A DNA stretch of 64,000 bases from assembly GCA_002914845.1 (NCBI GenBank), contig JXTC01000077.1, positions 781,638-845,637 on the forward strand, written 5' to 3'. Positions 23,170-35,479 of the stretch are shown piece after piece. The notes under the pieces were generated by a model. It searched no databases and was not told the DNA's origin. It saw nothing but the letters and a program-made list of their open reading frames with translations. Position numbers and translations under genes: made by a program. The stretch is from Trema orientale (Eukaryota > Streptophyta > Magnoliopsida > Rosales > Cannabaceae). How positions within the stretch are numbered: position 1 is the first letter of the stretch; every line of letters begins with the position of its first letter.

Positions 23170-26100
23170 AACTTATTCACACGTGGTTAATTAACATAGT
23201 GAAAAACTTTGTTTCCTCTATGAACATGTAAATTTGAAAAATAAGGAAGTGTCTTATCTTTTTATTCACATAGTTTTATTCACATAGCATTGGCTTTTAG
23301 CTGCACAAGGAAAGTTCATTTTTCACCGCGAAAAATGTATGTTCAAGTATTATTTTTTATTCCCGCACTTGGGATTATCTTCTAATTCTGCCGATTTTTA
23401 TTTTATTTTTAATTAGTTTTAACCTAGTGTTCGTCAATTTTGGTACAAAATTCGGAGAAACGGTGAGATAGTTTGACAAGTTTCTTTTTGGAAAAAGAAT
23501 TCTGATCAATAGTCCATATATCATCCTCGAATTAGAAGCAATGCCGTCCAAACAAACTAATCCTCAGTAGTGAATTTCCATTTGTCACGTTACAAACCGT
23601 GGACTCAAAAAGGCATACATATGCCTTTTTTAGAATTAGGGAATACTTCCTTAAACCCAAAAAAGATAAATTAAGAAGAAAAAAAGAGAGAGAGTGTGTG
23701 TATCCGTAAGGTAAGCTTCATGAAGTCATTGCTTACCTAATAGAAATAGTAGTTAAGCATACGTTAGCCCAGCTAAGTGGTAATTCTAACCATGATTCTT
23801 ATTCTCTCTCTCTCTTTTTTTTTTTCCTTAAGATAATGATAAGAGTAATTATAAGCATGCAATGCAATATTACCTTTAAAAAAAAAAAAAAAGCATGCAG
23901 TGCAAAAATGAAAAACATGTGACTTAAGTGTGGTAAAAACTAAAAAGACGATTCCCCTCCCCTCTTCTTGAATAGGCCATTATTAGTACCATTTGTAACA
24001 GGAAGTTGCTAGTGGGTGGGAAAGTAAGAACTGAAACAAAAAAGAAAGTAAATTTGGATAAAACAAGGAAGCTCGCATGGCATGAGGGAGTCCTGTTGGA
24101 AGTATCTGTGATTTAATATTGAATAAACGTGGTAATTATGTAGAAGGCGGCTTATGCCGTCTCTGTTCTGTCCAGATTCAACATGTTTTTTTTTTTTTTT
24201 TAATAGCTTTTAGCTAGTTACTACCAACTTTTTTCCGGGAAGATTTGGTTGTTTGTTGTATCAACATGAAATGGGTACGTATCAGTGGGTTCCTGGAAAC
24301 TGCAATTGGACTAGAATGGAGACTAAATGACATTTCACGGGCAAACTAGAAAAAAAAAAAAAAAAAAAAATCTTACTGATAACTATAAGCTTTCGATCAA
24401 CTTTTCTTATATGTATCAGCACAACAACTATTTGGTTCACGGGAACTGGACGGATCTAGAAGTCTTTTGGGCCTAAATAACATTTTCTGATGAGAAAATC
24501 TACGTGAAAATTAGGCAATACATGGTGATTCTAAAAAAATATATCAAAATATATAGTATATATTCTTTTATTCGCTTCGTACGGTATTTTATTGAAAAAT
24601 ACCACATCTGACTACCCAAATTTCTCTCTGCTTCTTCTTCACCATTTCGCACTCCCCTTCTCCTGGGCACCATCAACATTTGGAGCCGATCAACTTGCTT
24701 TTCCTTACCCTCATTTTGGACGATATCACTGATGTTGTCCGTTGGCAATACATCGACGCATTCGTACGATATGCACTCTCTCGATTGAACCCACTAGCGC
24801 CGGAAAGGCATGAGTCATTAAGGACGTCAACTCAAACGTCATCGAGTTTTTCAATCCAAGATTGCAGACCCTTGAGACAAATTCCTCAAAAGGTCTTCTC
24901 CTCATTCCTGGTAACTTATCTGAAGTGATTTTCCAATTTTATTATTATTGTAAAAGCTTTGTTTATTCTAGAGAAACTGTAGTAGTTTTTCTAAGAAATT
25001 AGCATATGAAGCTTAAGTTTTTGGGTGTGTTTGAAGTATAATTATTTTTTCCATTTTTTTAATTTTTTTCTTTTTTTTATCTTTTTGCGCTAATGAGCTA
25101 TATTTTTTATTAAATAAAGAAATTGGTTACTGAATACCGATTAACAGTTACCAGTTACTAATTTTTTGGAATTGATTACTAGTTAGATGATTTTCTTTGC
25201 CGGATCTTGACTTACTACTAGTGTACAAAACCAATATTCAATGCCAACAGCGCAAAGGGAAAAAAAAAAAATGAACAAAACAAAAACAAAGCTGAACGAG
25301 GTTATAACAATCTGATCAAACAAAAGCATCAATCCACAATGCCAACACCGCAAAGGGAAAAAAACAAAACAAAAACAAAGCTGAACGAGGTTATAACAAT
25401 CTGATGAAACAAAAGCATCAATCCACAATCCACAAATTAAAATAATTGTTCAAAATACACGAGTAAAAAAGTATTATCAGTCTGTTAAATTTCGTAGTCC
25501 AAATCCTGCTTACAAGTACTGACATCAACTTCAGCGGTCTATGGCTATCTACACTATTAAATTTTGTTTGCTGTTAGTTTACATCATAATGACTGATAAC
25601 ACATCACTTGGATGAAGGAAAAAACTAACAAATACTAAAACTATATTAACGGGTGAGGATTCGAAAATCTAAAAGAGCTCCATTGCATATGAAAAGTTCT
25701 TTTAGCAACTTCGAGGCATTTGGCAACATCAGAAAATAAGCACATATCTTAAACCCAAAAGGAACGATGGTAGAACAACAAATTCATCCACACGCAGCTT
25801 TAAATAACTTGATGTCAATACACAACCTACCAATAAAAACGCTTCACTCTTAAGCAATTTCAGCTTCCAAATGCAAAACAAACAACTTAGAAAGAAAAGG
25901 TTGACTTAAACATTTCATCGAATACTAACAGTCATGTAAATAGGTCCACGATACCCACAAACTTCAACAAAGTAAGGATGAGTGCCAACGTGAACCAAGT
26001 GACCACTCAAAACCACAAGCACAAAACTCACCAATATCACAATAAGTTTTAGATTAAACTTGGCATGGAGCTCAATGAAGCATGAGAGATTGGGGTGGAG

Positions 26101-27356
26101 TTTACAAGTGAATGATAATGACTTAGCAAATTATATTCACCTTAGTTTGATAGTGTTCTATATCAATTACCCATTTTGTTTAACTAATTGTCGAAGACTT
26201 GAAATATTTATAATAATTGTTTATATGTAAACACTGATAACAATATTCAAGAAAAAAAAAATACTGATAACAATAAAGATAGTTTATATTTATAACCCAT
26301 GTACTGCGTGTTTATTATCATATTTTTTAAAAATACTAATTAGACGTGGTATGGAAACTCTAAATTCTCTTAACACCGTATATTTGTAAATCTTTTCTTT
26401 TTTTAACGGTAAAACCCAAGTAAACCCAAAATTCACGAGTTCAGCCCATCACTTCTTTGGGCCAAGAATGAACAGCCCACTTATTGATATGGGCTTTGTC
26501 AGAAGACCCGATGAGATTTTCACAACGACATTTACACAAAATAGACTCAAATTTGGCCATGTTGTTACAAGCCCCATTTCTAGAACAGAAAAATTATGTA
26601 TCATAACTAAGGTTGAGCTACAAAAAAAAAAAAAAAGGGTAAACTGATCAAATCGAACTAAATTTTGGTCAGTTTAGTAATAAATAACAAATTGACTGAA
26701 AACTAATTTTTTTTTTCAATGAAAAAATTGACTAGTCAGCTTAGAAGGCATTTAGCGAACAAATTTCTTCTTTTTACTCGAGTAGTGCTCAATTTTCTTC
26801 CATATAATAAAATAAATTTTGGTCGTCAGTTTTTCTTTTTTTCCCCCCCGTATCTTGCTGGGTTTCGTCATCCATCGCCTCACTCTCACTAACAACAGCA
26901 CAATCGGTCAGTAGCCCGGGAAATAAAGAAATGAAGAATCACAACTTGATTATTGAAAAAAATGGGAAACCCCTAAGAGTCTTCAATCTCCTCATGGCTC
27001 ATGCCATTTGAGCAATGACGTTAAATCATTATACCCATTTACTTTATTATACTAAAATGTATATTCACTCAATGGTTGGTTGGTGAAAAATGTCTCTCGG
27101 AAAAACCATCTAAGAAAAAAAAAAAAAAAAAGAAGTTGGTGAACATGAATAGACAAAAATGCCCTTTTACGAAATCATCACTATCTTGATTTCCACACCA
27201 AATTCGCTGAATTCATTCCTCTGCGAAATCATGATGATCGCATGAAAAAAAAAAAAAAAGAAAAAATCAAAGTAAAGACAAGAAAGGGTCACACTCCAAC
27301 CATAAAAGGCACGCTAATCTGCTAGCTAATAAAAAGTACGTCGTTTAGTTAGGTTG
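23170..27356. other. intergenic DNA upstream of the APT gene
   Basis: No gene recognised. A patch at 24600-24930, less AT-rich than its surroundings, has overlapping open frames on both strands but no motif I know. A tandem duplication lies at 25239-25432. Around 25130-25190 the text repeats GTTACTAGTTA-like words. Homopolymers at 24351, 26622, 27117 and 27246 interrupt the sequence. Confidence 0.55.
25239..25432. repeat. tandem duplication, unit about 98 bp
   Basis: Two adjacent copies beginning CAATGCCAACA at 25239 and 25337. They share GCAAAGGGAAA, AAAACAAAAACAAAGCTGAA and AACAATCTGAT blocks with very few substitutions, so the duplication is recent. Non-coding. Confidence 0.85.
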
Positions 27357-30300
27357 ATGATGCAAAGCACCTCACTCGTCTCGTCTTTGTCAAATTCATC
27401 ACCCCTGTCACCCCCAACCACGGCCGCCGCCGCCGCCACGTGTCATCGGGTCGAAGCTCCGTTTACAGGGGTGGTTACAGCTTCTTCCCGGGTCGAATTT
27501 CCCTCAGTTCACTTGCGTCCGTACCGATCCACCCTCTCTCCTCCGCGCTGCGCTGGTAATTTTCGATTTTAGCCCTTGAAATGATTAGCAATCGCCTATA
27601 TTTATTTTTAGTTTTGATGCTCTGCAGCCATATTTGGTAGGGTTATTATTGTCAAAATGAAGAACGGAGTTATTAAAAAAAAAAAAAAGAATTTTAGGGC
27701 ATGGGCAATGTGGTCATAATATTGTTTTTAGTTGAAACTGCTTTCTTTTTTGAAAAAAATGAAAAATAAATGTATGCCCGAAACAAGAGAAACGGACCAC
27801 GCCCCCATTTTCCAAGCAAAGAGGAGTCCAATCTGAGTTAGTGAAGGGTTTTTTTTTTTATTTATTTATATTTTTTTGGAGTAGTAAGTAAGTCAGTGAA
27901 GGAAGATCAAGAAATGGCTTTGGAAGATGGTCAAGACGATCGCATAGCAAGAATTGCCTCTGCCATTCGGGTGATCCCAAACTTTCCCAAGCCAGGTACT
28001 TCACTGTTATCTGTCTCACCCCCTCTCTTTTTTTTTTATTTTTTTTTTTTTTTTTATTTTTAAGTGCTTGTTCATCGTTATTGGTTGCTTCTATGAGTTG
28101 GTACTTGCCCACTTAAGATTTTCTTTTTCTTGCTTATTTTCTCAATTGGGTCTTCGATTTGTCATCTGGGTAGTGAGTAGTTGTGCATTTTTTGGTGTTT
28201 ATTGGTTCAGTCTGAGTGGTGCTGTTTTAAAGAACAAGTATGTGGCCAAACTTGTTTTTCAGGGATTTTGTTTCAAGACATCACCACGTTGCTTCTAGAC
28301 ACTAAGGCTTTCAGAGACACCATTGATTTGTTTGTGGAAAGGTACAAAGGCAAAGATATCTCCGTCGTCGCAGGTACTCTCAATACCATTTTAGTTTCTT
28401 TTACCGTTTAGTCCAGTGTGCCTCCTTTGTTTTTCCGAGTGTTTTTGAGCTTAGGGAAATAGTAATGTGCTTTTTATTGACAAATGCTTCGTATCATAGC
28501 TGCTAGTATACGCGACTTCGAGTAATTTTCAGGGAGCAGTGCAGTAAAATGCCTGCATTATTTGATGGTCTTGTTCATAATCCGTACTTTATTTGTTTGA
28601 ATTATCACTAGTTTAATTGCTTTAGTATGGCTGCGAGGTAGATGTAAGATCTGTTGGCTGATGCCTTGGCACTGAGTTAAACTTGGATGAGAAACATTGG
28701 CTGTACTTGCAAAAGAAAGCGGAAAAATGGTGTTCGATTGGACCCGGGTCCTGGAAATTTCCGAAGCGAATTAGTCACACTATTCTTTGGCATCACGGAA
28801 AGTAGGTAGATGACACTGTCCCGTCGTGAAAAATAGTGTGGAGTTTTGTATAGTGCAATGGATTAAAGAGAAGTTTTGTGTTCATGCCTGAATTTGAAAT
28901 TGGTTAACATTTTGTAACTAGATTTGGGTGGTCTTAAGAAGGTGAGTCCCTGACAACGGAAATTTTATAGCTAAGTTTACATATGATGTAAGTTGCATTT
29001 TGGAGGTCAAATAAGTTAAGTTAAAAGTTTGCCTGAGCTTAAACAACTTACACATTTGTTTTTAGTTTAAGTGTTTGTCTTCGACGAGCTTCTACGTTGG
29101 GATTAAACCTATTTTAAGCAATTTACGTAGTTAAACACAACTCATAGTATGTAGTAAGGCTCATTTTAATTTGGTCGCTTTACGGCTGTTTCTTTCTTTC
29201 TCTCATACCTACTGGTTATGGATTGTAACTTGTTGTATGTTATATTGATTGTTTGGTGCAGGTATTGAAGCAAGAGGGTTTATATTTGGCCCACCTATTG
29301 CTTTGGCTATAGGAGCAAAATTTGTACCTATGAGAAAGCCGAATAAGTTGCCTGGTACATCTCTACTCCTTTTTTATAATTGCAGCCCCTACTTAGCGGC
29401 GTGCTCTTAAGCTTTTTTAGTCTTTGAGAATATTCCACTGGGTATGATTGAAATCCCCACTAATCCCCACTATGTATGGTGAAAATGATGAGACAGAGCA
29501 AAATAGTCCTTTCGTACAAAGCAAATTTGAAGCTAATAAATCATGGTTGAATAATGCTCTGTTTTGAGAAATGTATAATGCAAGTAGTAAAAGGGACATG
29601 CGGATTGAGACATAGACATAGTTAGTGTTGTAGCCCGTAGGGAAACATTGAGATTATAAATGTTGAGGTACTCCCTTTGCGAGCTTTATTATAATTTTGT
29701 ATCAATGCATGTGTCGTTTTTTTTGTCAGGGGAGGTTATTTCAGAAGAATATTCTTTGGAGTATGGATCTGACAAGATGGAAATGCATGTTGGAGCTGTA
29801 CAAGCAGGAGAACGTGCTTTGGTCATAGATGATCTTATTGCAACTGGGGGAACATTATGTGCTGCAATCAGGCTGCTTGGTACTGTGCTAAGGCTCTGAT
29901 AATACTCTACTTTAAATGTTGCCTTGTTTTAACTTTTTATCAGTGGGAGGAAGAGTGCTTGCTCAAAATTTATATTGCCTCCATGTGGGATGGGAATCTA
30001 TATGAACTATGCACCAAAGAGGCTCTAAGTCTAGGCAAGTGAGAGTAGTGTCTTCAGATACTTGACCACTTGGGCAACATATAATTTGGCTTGCCAATTG
30101 CTAGAGTTGATGTTGTGAAAGGACTTTTAACTTATAGGTATTCATAATGCAATGATGAAAAAGTTAAACTGGTTTTTCCATTCTTCATGCTGGTTTATTG
30201 AAGTATTAAAATATCTACTTTGGTTCACCTACAGTCAGGTGGTTTTAGTGAGAGGCATTTTGGTTAACCTCTTTCAGCATTTTAAGCTTTTAGGGATATC

Positions 30301-30610
30301 ATATGATCGCTCTCTGATTCACAAGCTCACATTCTTTTGCAGAACGTGTCGGAGTAGATGTGGTTGAGTGTGCTTGTGTTATTGAATTGCCAGAGCTGAA
30401 GGTATAACATCGTATCTGGTGTGAATGTATCTCAGAAACAGTTGGAAACTCACTTAGCCGCCCATTTACTCCAGCTTCTTCTTTTTTGTCTTAACACACT
30501 ATTGCAAATCTATGACGGCATTGCTGATATGCTTTTGTTGCCATTTTCAGGGCCGAGACCGACTGGGAGACAAACCATTGTTTGTTCTGGTTAATGCACC
30601 AGGTGCTTGA
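27357..30610 (+). CDS. APT1: adenine phosphoribosyltransferase, with an upstream transit-peptide exon
   Basis: Salvages adenine with PRPP to AMP and clears adenine and cytokinin bases. Exons for the long form: 27357-27555, 27897-27995, 28263-28373, 29262-29354, 29730-29879, 30343-30401, 30551-30610; all introns are GT-AG. The core protein starts at ATG 27914 (184 residues), in line with the roughly 183 residues of cytosolic plant enzymes. It carries [30 protein letters not shown] and the PRPP-binding motif [11 protein letters not shown] (127-137), then ends in FVLVNAPGA. The first exon (66 codons, rich in Ser, Thr and Arg, with no acidic residue in its first 30) joins in phase through a G|TG Val codon and KEDQE to the internal Met, giving a 256-residue form that looks plastid-directed. 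Arabidopsis APT1 has the same two-form layout. The exon joins are read from sequence only. Confidence 0.92.
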
Positions 30611-33242
30611 TGCTTGATATCGTTCTTATTACTTGCCTGTTTCTTGGTCAAGTTATTTTGCGAATATGCTGAAACTATTTATGAAGTCACTTAGATTTGA
30701 AAAAGCCGCTTGATTTTTAAGGGGAGGAATGGATCAATAATAAATGGTCTGTAACAATTGGATGTTTTGTTTAATTAAAAAGACTTGTTGGTGATGCTTA
30801 GTTTAGTTTGTTACTTCATTGTTGTTTTAGAAAATATAGTTAATTGTCGTTTTTGAAAATTTAGTTCAATTGCCAGTAAGAAACGGCAGCTTAAATGTCA
30901 TCGATGACCGAACCTTTAATGATTGAGAATCACCTTACTAGAGAGTAGAGACTAGCTCGCCTGTCTTGGGATCTAAATGCATCGGAGGCAAGTAGCACCA
31001 GAAAAATTCACAAGGACAATGATTCAGTTCATCTTTTTTTTTTCATCGGTCGTCATTATCGTCTTCATCTAAATTGTCGAAACTCATAGCTATTCTACTC
31101 ATGAACACAAACTTTCTTCCCAATTTCAGTGTCTTAAATCTTGTTCGACCAGCTTATTCATACCACATTATTGTTATACTTATTACTGATAAAGAGGTTG
31201 AGGAATTTCATGCCACATTATTTTAAAGAATTAAGTATAAGTATGAGAAAGTTATAAAATTAACAAGTCGTCTTTAAATTCTGAATGGTAAATGAATATA
31301 AGGTTTTGATAGGATTTGAGATGCCAAATTTTATAGAAGATTTTAATTCATTAAGTTTCTCAACAGAGCTGTTCCTATCCAGACAAAAATGGTTAAATGG
31401 ATGAAAAAAAAAAAAAAAAGTCCGAAAAGGAAATTTTTGGAAACTGCATAAACAAGAGGAGTAAACATAGTGCCAGCAATGTGTATTTTATGATTTTTTT
31501 TTTCTTTTTTATATATTTTGATGTTTATGAATGCTTATGTTCAGATGGCTATTAGTATGAATCATAGTAGTCAACCAAGCCAAAAAAGAAAATTACTATT
31601 TGTGAATTCCTAATAATTTATTGTTATGCTTGCTGTGGTATAAATATGCGCTTAAAGCCTTAATGCAACGAACATCGATTATATAATTATTTTGCTATTT
31701 ATAATGCATACGATATTCGAAACTCAGTAGAACACTTTGACTTCGAAGTGGTATTATTAATTCAACAACCGGAAAAAAAATTATATAATAAAACTCATTA
31801 TGAACAATAATAACTTTTAAATTAATACGATAAGCTTATCGTCACTAATTTATAAATAAAGCAAGATTATAACAAGTTTTTTAATATACAATGTAAAGGT
31901 TTAGGTGTAAGGTTAAGTCTTTAATAATGCTTGTTGTTGTCCTGCTACGACTGGCAGCTTGTAATTGGTAGCGAATAATTGTCTTCTTATGAGTCAGATA
32001 TATAAACATTATTCAGACTGATAATCAATTATATCTTAATTAAGTGATATAGTTGGTTTTGTTTACATTAATGTTGATTACGAAAAAATTAATTAATGTT
32101 GGATCACATAATTAATGCCTATACACCATACGGTATTTCCTTTTCTGTGTAAGAATATACACACACCACATCCTCTTATTTGAAAAAAGAATAAAGTTTC
32201 TCCTGATGTCACTTATTTTTGTGATATTAGCTGGTTTTGTTTACATTAATTTTGATTACGATCGATCCAAAATTAATGTAATGTAGGATTATTATTTATT
32301 AAATGTCTATATAGCAACATCATGTATATTTTTTTTTTTTCTCTGTAATAATATACATACACCAAATCCACATATTTAATAGGAATAAAATTTCTCTTGA
32401 ATATCACGAATCAAATTTTATATCCTTGATTGGAATATAAACAAGCCACGCCATAGGCATGCACATTTTTTTTTTCTCCCTCTAAGATTAAATTAAACTC
32501 TACACATGCAATTTGTATTAAGTTCAAAACTACAAATGGATATACAATTAAAAAAAAAAAAGAATGGAAATATATTTGTATATTTTATGTAGATATGTTA
32601 ACCTACCAATATTCTTAAGGATATACAACTCGTGCAGTAAATACAAACCAAAATAAATAAAAGAGGTTACATAGAGATAATATTACAGGTTATTGGATAA
32701 AAATATTTGCAAGTCAACTTTTCGATTATTTCCTGTGAAAAAAAAAAAAAACAAAAACAAAAACAAAATAGAAACAAAAATCCTAACTCCTACCTACTGA
32801 ACTACTGTTAACGCGCTCAGGATTTTTTTTTTTCCCCTTTTCAATGAACAATTTTATTAAACTTAAATTAGGGTTAACATATATGGAGTTAAACGAACCT
32901 TTTACAATAAGAATCAAAAATCGATAAGATAAAAAAAACATTCAGAAATCTTGAAGTAAAGACAATCCCCGTCAATAATACTGTAAATGATATTCTTGAA
33001 GAAAAATTCTATGAATAGTGTATTATAAGAGATCTTCAACTTCAATGGCTTGTTTTGATTCTTCCTATTTGAATTGGTACTTCTCATTAATTTCCAGAAA
33101 AAGTGTCCGCAAAATCTGATCCAGTTAACACGCTCAATTGCCTGCTAGGAAATTAATTGTTACAACTTACACTATGATACGATGACGATAATGTTTTCAT
33201 GATTTATCAAAGATCATATTATTATTTTGTAAGAGATACAAT
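30611..33242. other. intergenic DNA downstream of APT
   Basis: AT-rich non-coding DNA. No gene motif was found on either strand. The 3' UTR of APT probably ends within the first few hundred bases. A tandem duplication occupies 32044-32400. Confidence 0.6.
32044..32400. repeat. diverged tandem duplication, unit about 177 bp
   Basis: Unit 1 (from 32044) and unit 2 (from 32221) both begin GTGATAT, then TGGTTTTGTTTACATTAAT, and later share ATATACA.ACACCA, CACAT/CTTATTT and GAATAAA.TTTCTC.TGA blocks. Copies have diverged by many substitutions and small indels, so this duplication is older than the one at 25239. Confidence 0.75.
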
Positions 33243-33610
33243 CATAAAAAACTACCATTTTAGCCTTTTATCAAAAAAATCCAGTCTTTTTATTAATATC
33301 AAATAAAACTTTCTATTTATATTTTTCTATAAGATTTTACCGGATTCGCATATACTGTGAAAATTGGAGTTTAAATATATACGGTCAAATTGTAAAAATG
33401 TCTTTATTTTTTAAAATTATTTATTAGCATCTATAAAATAGTTAGAAGGCAATCATCTTAACCGAAAAATAATTTATAATCTCTTAAAAATCCTATAATA
33501 ATAGCTTTTAAACACACAAATACAAAAATCCAAATAGAAAATTTTATTTGACATTAGTGAAAAAGCATGAGTTTTTTTGATAAAAGAGTACAAGTCATGG
33601 GTTTTTTATG
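33243..33610. mobile_element. inverted-repeat element (MITE), about 368 bp
   Basis: Both ends begin CATAAAAAAC when read inward, and continue with a shared CTTTTATCAAAAAAA and ATCAAATAAAA / TTTTATTTGA pairing, giving arms of roughly 90 bp. No convincing target duplication was found. No coding capacity. Confidence 0.6.
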
Positions 33611-33619
33611 ATATTATTC

Positions 33620-34632
33620 TCTTATTAAGGAATATGAAATGAGTAAATTTTCAAAATTGTTTTAATTAAAATGATTAATGCTACGCATCCCAAAATCAAA
33701 TTACCTATTTAAATTATGTAAACTTATATGGTACAAATTGAGAATTTATATTTACAAGCATCACTTGGTCTTAAAATTTGCGTAGACTACTTAAGATTTT
33801 AAAATTAATTTCTCCGGTGAAAATTTGGTTAGGTTGTTGTGTGGCTGCCAAAGACTAATCCACGAATTAATCGTGTCTCTTTTTTTTTTTTTTTTTCCTT
33901 TTTTTCGTTGTCAGTATTCACCAACAATTATGTTACTTTAAAAAGATAATATTCTATTTTTAATAAATTCCATTATGAACTATATATGTGGATCAAAGTA
34001 TGACGTTGAGCCCAGTTTTAAGAAGACAACACGAGCTGTCATTAAAGGCATTGCTATTTGTTAAATTAGTGCCAAAAGGCAGTGAGCGACAGACACAATA
34101 AGCCTTAACGGACGAGGGATTAAGGCAGGGCAAAGAAAGCCAGCCTTCCTTTTGGAATAAAATCAGATTTTTAGGGTTTTATCAATTTTCAAATGTATAG
34201 ATTTTATTCCTTGTTCGGTTTTATATATGTATATTTAAATATATATATGATGCATACACTCAAATTAACTTGACTCAAGTTCAAAGTTCGTGCAATGGCC
34301 GGTGCAATGGCCCAAAACAACAACCCAAACCTTATCGAAAATACGAAGAATAGAACATATTACTAAGAAAATAGAAAATGAGTACTATATGAAATTATGA
34401 ATTAATCTCAACCGGACGCGTGGAACTCAAGCGCGAGAGAACCGGCGGAATCGAGGGGAATAAGTTTCATACGTGTTCTTGGCTTTATTCAGGTAACCTT
34501 ACTAGGATTGCCGTCATGAGGAAATGAGACTATATACTTCGCGGGTGCAAATCTTGGTGTTTGGGGTTCTGCTTTATTAATCTTTATACACCCCATAATT
34601 TTATAAATAAATATATATAGATATATATATAT
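33620..34632. other. intergenic DNA, no gene seen
   Basis: AT-rich, with a T-homopolymer at about 33880-33897. A short stretch of less AT-rich DNA at 34410-34560 has no motif I recognise. Confidence 0.55.
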
Positions 34633-35010
34633 TACAGCTAGGTGGTTTGTCAATATATATGTATATATAGATATTATTCTCGTGGAAAATTCTTTAGTTT
34701 TATTCATTTTTAATTTCTGTTTTCGGGCCTTCTTTTTGTCTTATAGCGGCTGGCCAATTTACTGTTATATAAAAGAGAGCAAATATATAACTCTCTTTTA
34801 TATATTCTTGCTTCAAATCTTCATAAGAATTCGAACTCTGTTAACATCATATTATGAATTTTTTTTTTTCGGCCCGTAGATATTGTGCAACCTGATATAT
34901 GTTAAAAAAACATGCACTCTCAATAATTGTTACCTACTTTTATTATTTGATTACATATTTTATCCAATAATATAATCAGAATTACAGAGAGATGATCATC
35001 GAAGCATTTT
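34633..35010 (+). repeat. dispersed repeat R1, copy A
   Basis: About 370 bp that recurs at 42951-43365 in the same orientation. Shared blocks include ACAGCT.GG, CCTTCTTTTTGTCTT / CCTTCCTTTTGTCTT, ACTGTTATAT, TATATTCTTG/AATATTCTTG, CTTCATAAGAATTCGAACTC versus CTTCATCAGAATTTCGAACC, and CACTCTCAATAATT. No terminal inverted repeat or poly-A tail defines its class. Confidence 0.7.
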
Positions 35011-35424
35011 CAAACAAGAAGTATAGGTATATTAAATATGCCAGATATACCCAGAGTTCAAAAATATCGGCCTTTAATTATTTCTATATAAATATCCCAA
35101 AGTGGACATAAAAATGCCAAAATGATCCAAAGTTAAAAGATGAAATTAGAGCTACTACTGCATTTGGTTTAGTGTAAATTAGGAAATACACGGTAAAAGA
35201 ATAAAAAAATTATACATATAAAAAATTACACATATACGGTGACCTAAAAAAACTAGATATCATACCACATGCGGTTGATATTTTTGAAAAGAAAAGTTGA
35301 AAAAAGCGTACAAGGTATAAAATAAAAAGGAGGAAAATCTTGAACGCTAGATGCTTTGGTGGTCTGGATTGCTATCAAATTATTCATGAGAGCAGTTCAA
35401 ACACCTCCAAGTCTATTTTTCCTT

Positions 35425-35429
<5 letters not shown>

Positions 35430-35479
<50 letters not shown>

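Noticed and set aside
24500..24928. Possible gene in the less AT-rich patch upstream of APT
   Set aside because: Both strands have overlapping frames of similar length, neither has a recognisable motif, and no splice structure was convincing.
27354..27356. Start of the APT transit exon at 27354
   Set aside because: That codon is TTG. The first ATG is 27357, so the exon was started there.
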